DNA from: Gammaproteobacteria bacterium
Lineage (GTDB): Bacteria; Pseudomonadota; Gammaproteobacteria; JALTLT01
Assembly (NCBI GenBank): GCA_027001815.1
Contig: JALTLT010000133.1
Location: 1-6,394, forward strand
Direction of reading: 5' to 3'
DNA length: 6,394 nucleotides
Translations under genes and position numbers: made by a program
The notes under the pieces: generated by a model
Databases searched by the model: none
What the model was told of the DNA's origin: nothing
The model's input: the letters and a program-made list of their open reading frames with translations, nothing else
In this document: positions 6,211 to 6,394 of the stretch, in pieces
Numbering within the stretch: the first letter of the stretch is position 1
Layout of the letters: each line of letters opens with the position of its first letter

Positions 6211-6259
6211 GACGCCGGTCCCCCGGCGTCGCCCTTGGCGGGCGACGCTCCCGCGTCGC
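6211..6259 (+). repeat. Chain of three interlocking hairpins
   Basis: Three perfect stems follow each other and share arms: GACGCCGG (6211-6218) with CCGGCGTC (6223-6230), loop TCCC; GTCGCCC (6228-6234) with GGGCGAC (6240-6246), loop TTGGC; and GCGACGC (6242-6248) with GCGTCGC (6253-6259), loop TCCC. The middle hairpin is mutually exclusive with the two outer ones, since it uses three bases of the first and five of the third. No T-tract follows, so none is a standard terminator. Function unknown. Confidence 0.6.
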
Positions 6260-6279
6260 ACGAATCCGGCGCCACGTTG

Positions 6280-6298
6280 TTGCCGCCTGTGGTGGCAA
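6280..6298 (+). repeat. 8-bp hairpin next to the inverted REP unit
   Basis: TTGCCGCC (6280-6287) pairs with GGTGGCAA (6291-6298) through eight pairs, one of them a G-T wobble, around loop TGT. Its right arm runs straight into the palindrome GGCAATTGCC (6294-6303) that borders the inverted REP. Confidence 0.5.
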
Positions 6299-6335
6299 TT
6301 GCCGGATGCGCCGCGGGGCGGCTTATCCGGCCTAC
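6297..6335 (-). repeat. REP-like palindromic unit, inverted orientation
   Basis: Read on the minus strand this starts with GTAG (6335-6332) and ends in GGCAATT. The outer stem is GCCGGAT (6301-6307) with ATCCGGC (6325-6331). Inside is an internal loop of GC opposite TT, then a 5-bp stem GCCGC (6310-6314) with GCGGC (6318-6322), loop GGG. The E. coli REP consensus, as I recall it, has the same outer stem, the same GC/TT internal loop and the same CTTATCCGGCCTAC end. It faces the unit at 6137-6169 in opposite orientation, making a BIME-like pair about 200 bp wide. Confidence 0.8.
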
Positions 6336-6384
6336 GGGAAACGGTGGATGTGCCGGCCGGATTTCCCTCCCAACCCCCCCGACA

Positions 6385-6394
6385 CCTGTAGGCC
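6385..6394 (+). repeat. REP foot at the window end
   Basis: The window ends in CCTGTAGGCC, identical to 6123-6132. In the upstream array GTAGGCC begins a forward REP unit, so a further unit probably continues past the edge, but this cannot be seen. Confidence 0.5.

Noticed and set aside
6211..6230. Rho-independent terminator for hemF
   Set aside because: The 8-bp stem is strong, but it is followed by GCCC rather than a T-tract, so the intrinsic type is not supported.
5037..6275. Minus-strand open frame of 412 codons opposite hemF
   Set aside because: Antisense to hemF and extending into the repeats; no family motifs, composition typical of a shadow frame.
5552..6391. Plus-strand open frame running over the hemF end and the repeat region
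   Set aside because: It is a shifted frame of hemF, rich in Arg, Gly and Pro, and its tail translates REP-like palindromes; no sign of a real protein.
6117..6394. CRISPR array suggested by repeated GTAGGCC
   Set aside because: The repeats are only 7 bases with intervals of 9 and 11 bases and then 251 bases; no regular spacers. REP feet explain them better.

Overview
This window comes from a high-GC bacterial chromosome. Gene content and order point to a gammaproteobacterium: dprA, smg, topA, purE, tsaC and hemF all lie on the + strand. In Escherichia coli the corresponding locus runs dprA(smf)-smg-yrdD-tsaC(yrdC)-aroE, and in Pseudomonas aeruginosa it runs dprA-tsaC-qor-hemF-aroE (order recalled, not searched). 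The window looks like a mix of the two, with a complete topA where E. coli has the zinc-finger gene yrdD. I cannot name a genus from the sequence alone.

Layout. 1-939 is the 3' part of dprA, whose N-terminus is cut off by the window edge. smg (936-1418) overlaps it by an ATGA junction. A gap of 185 bp holds a strong hairpin at 1466-1489 that probably ends the dprA-smg transcript. topA (1604-3934) encodes DNA topoisomerase I with four four-cysteine zinc fingers. A gap of 137 bp starts with an AT-richer stretch and then becomes strongly palindromic. purE (4072-4593), tsaC (4601-5155) and hemF (5175-6101) follow with gaps of only 7 and 19 bp, so they are probably one transcript. The last 293 bp (6102-6394) hold no convincing gene. 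They are filled with REP-like palindromes and other hairpins.

The genes are housekeeping: DNA uptake and recombination (DprA), supercoil relaxation (TopA), purine synthesis (PurE), universal tRNA t6A modification (TsaC), oxygen-dependent haem synthesis (HemF), and one conserved protein of unknown role (Smg). All enzymes keep their key motifs and no frameshift was seen.

The most interesting part is the non-coding tail. It has two inverted REP units with the same architecture as E. coli REPs, including a 5' GTAG foot, a 7-bp outer stem and an internal loop. A compensatory base-pair change between the two units argues for selection on, or mobilisation through, the folded form. Around them are a 3' half-unit, isolated GTAGGCC feet (one at the very end of the window) and a chain of interlocking hairpins. 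I see no evidence for a wholly new multi-gene system here.
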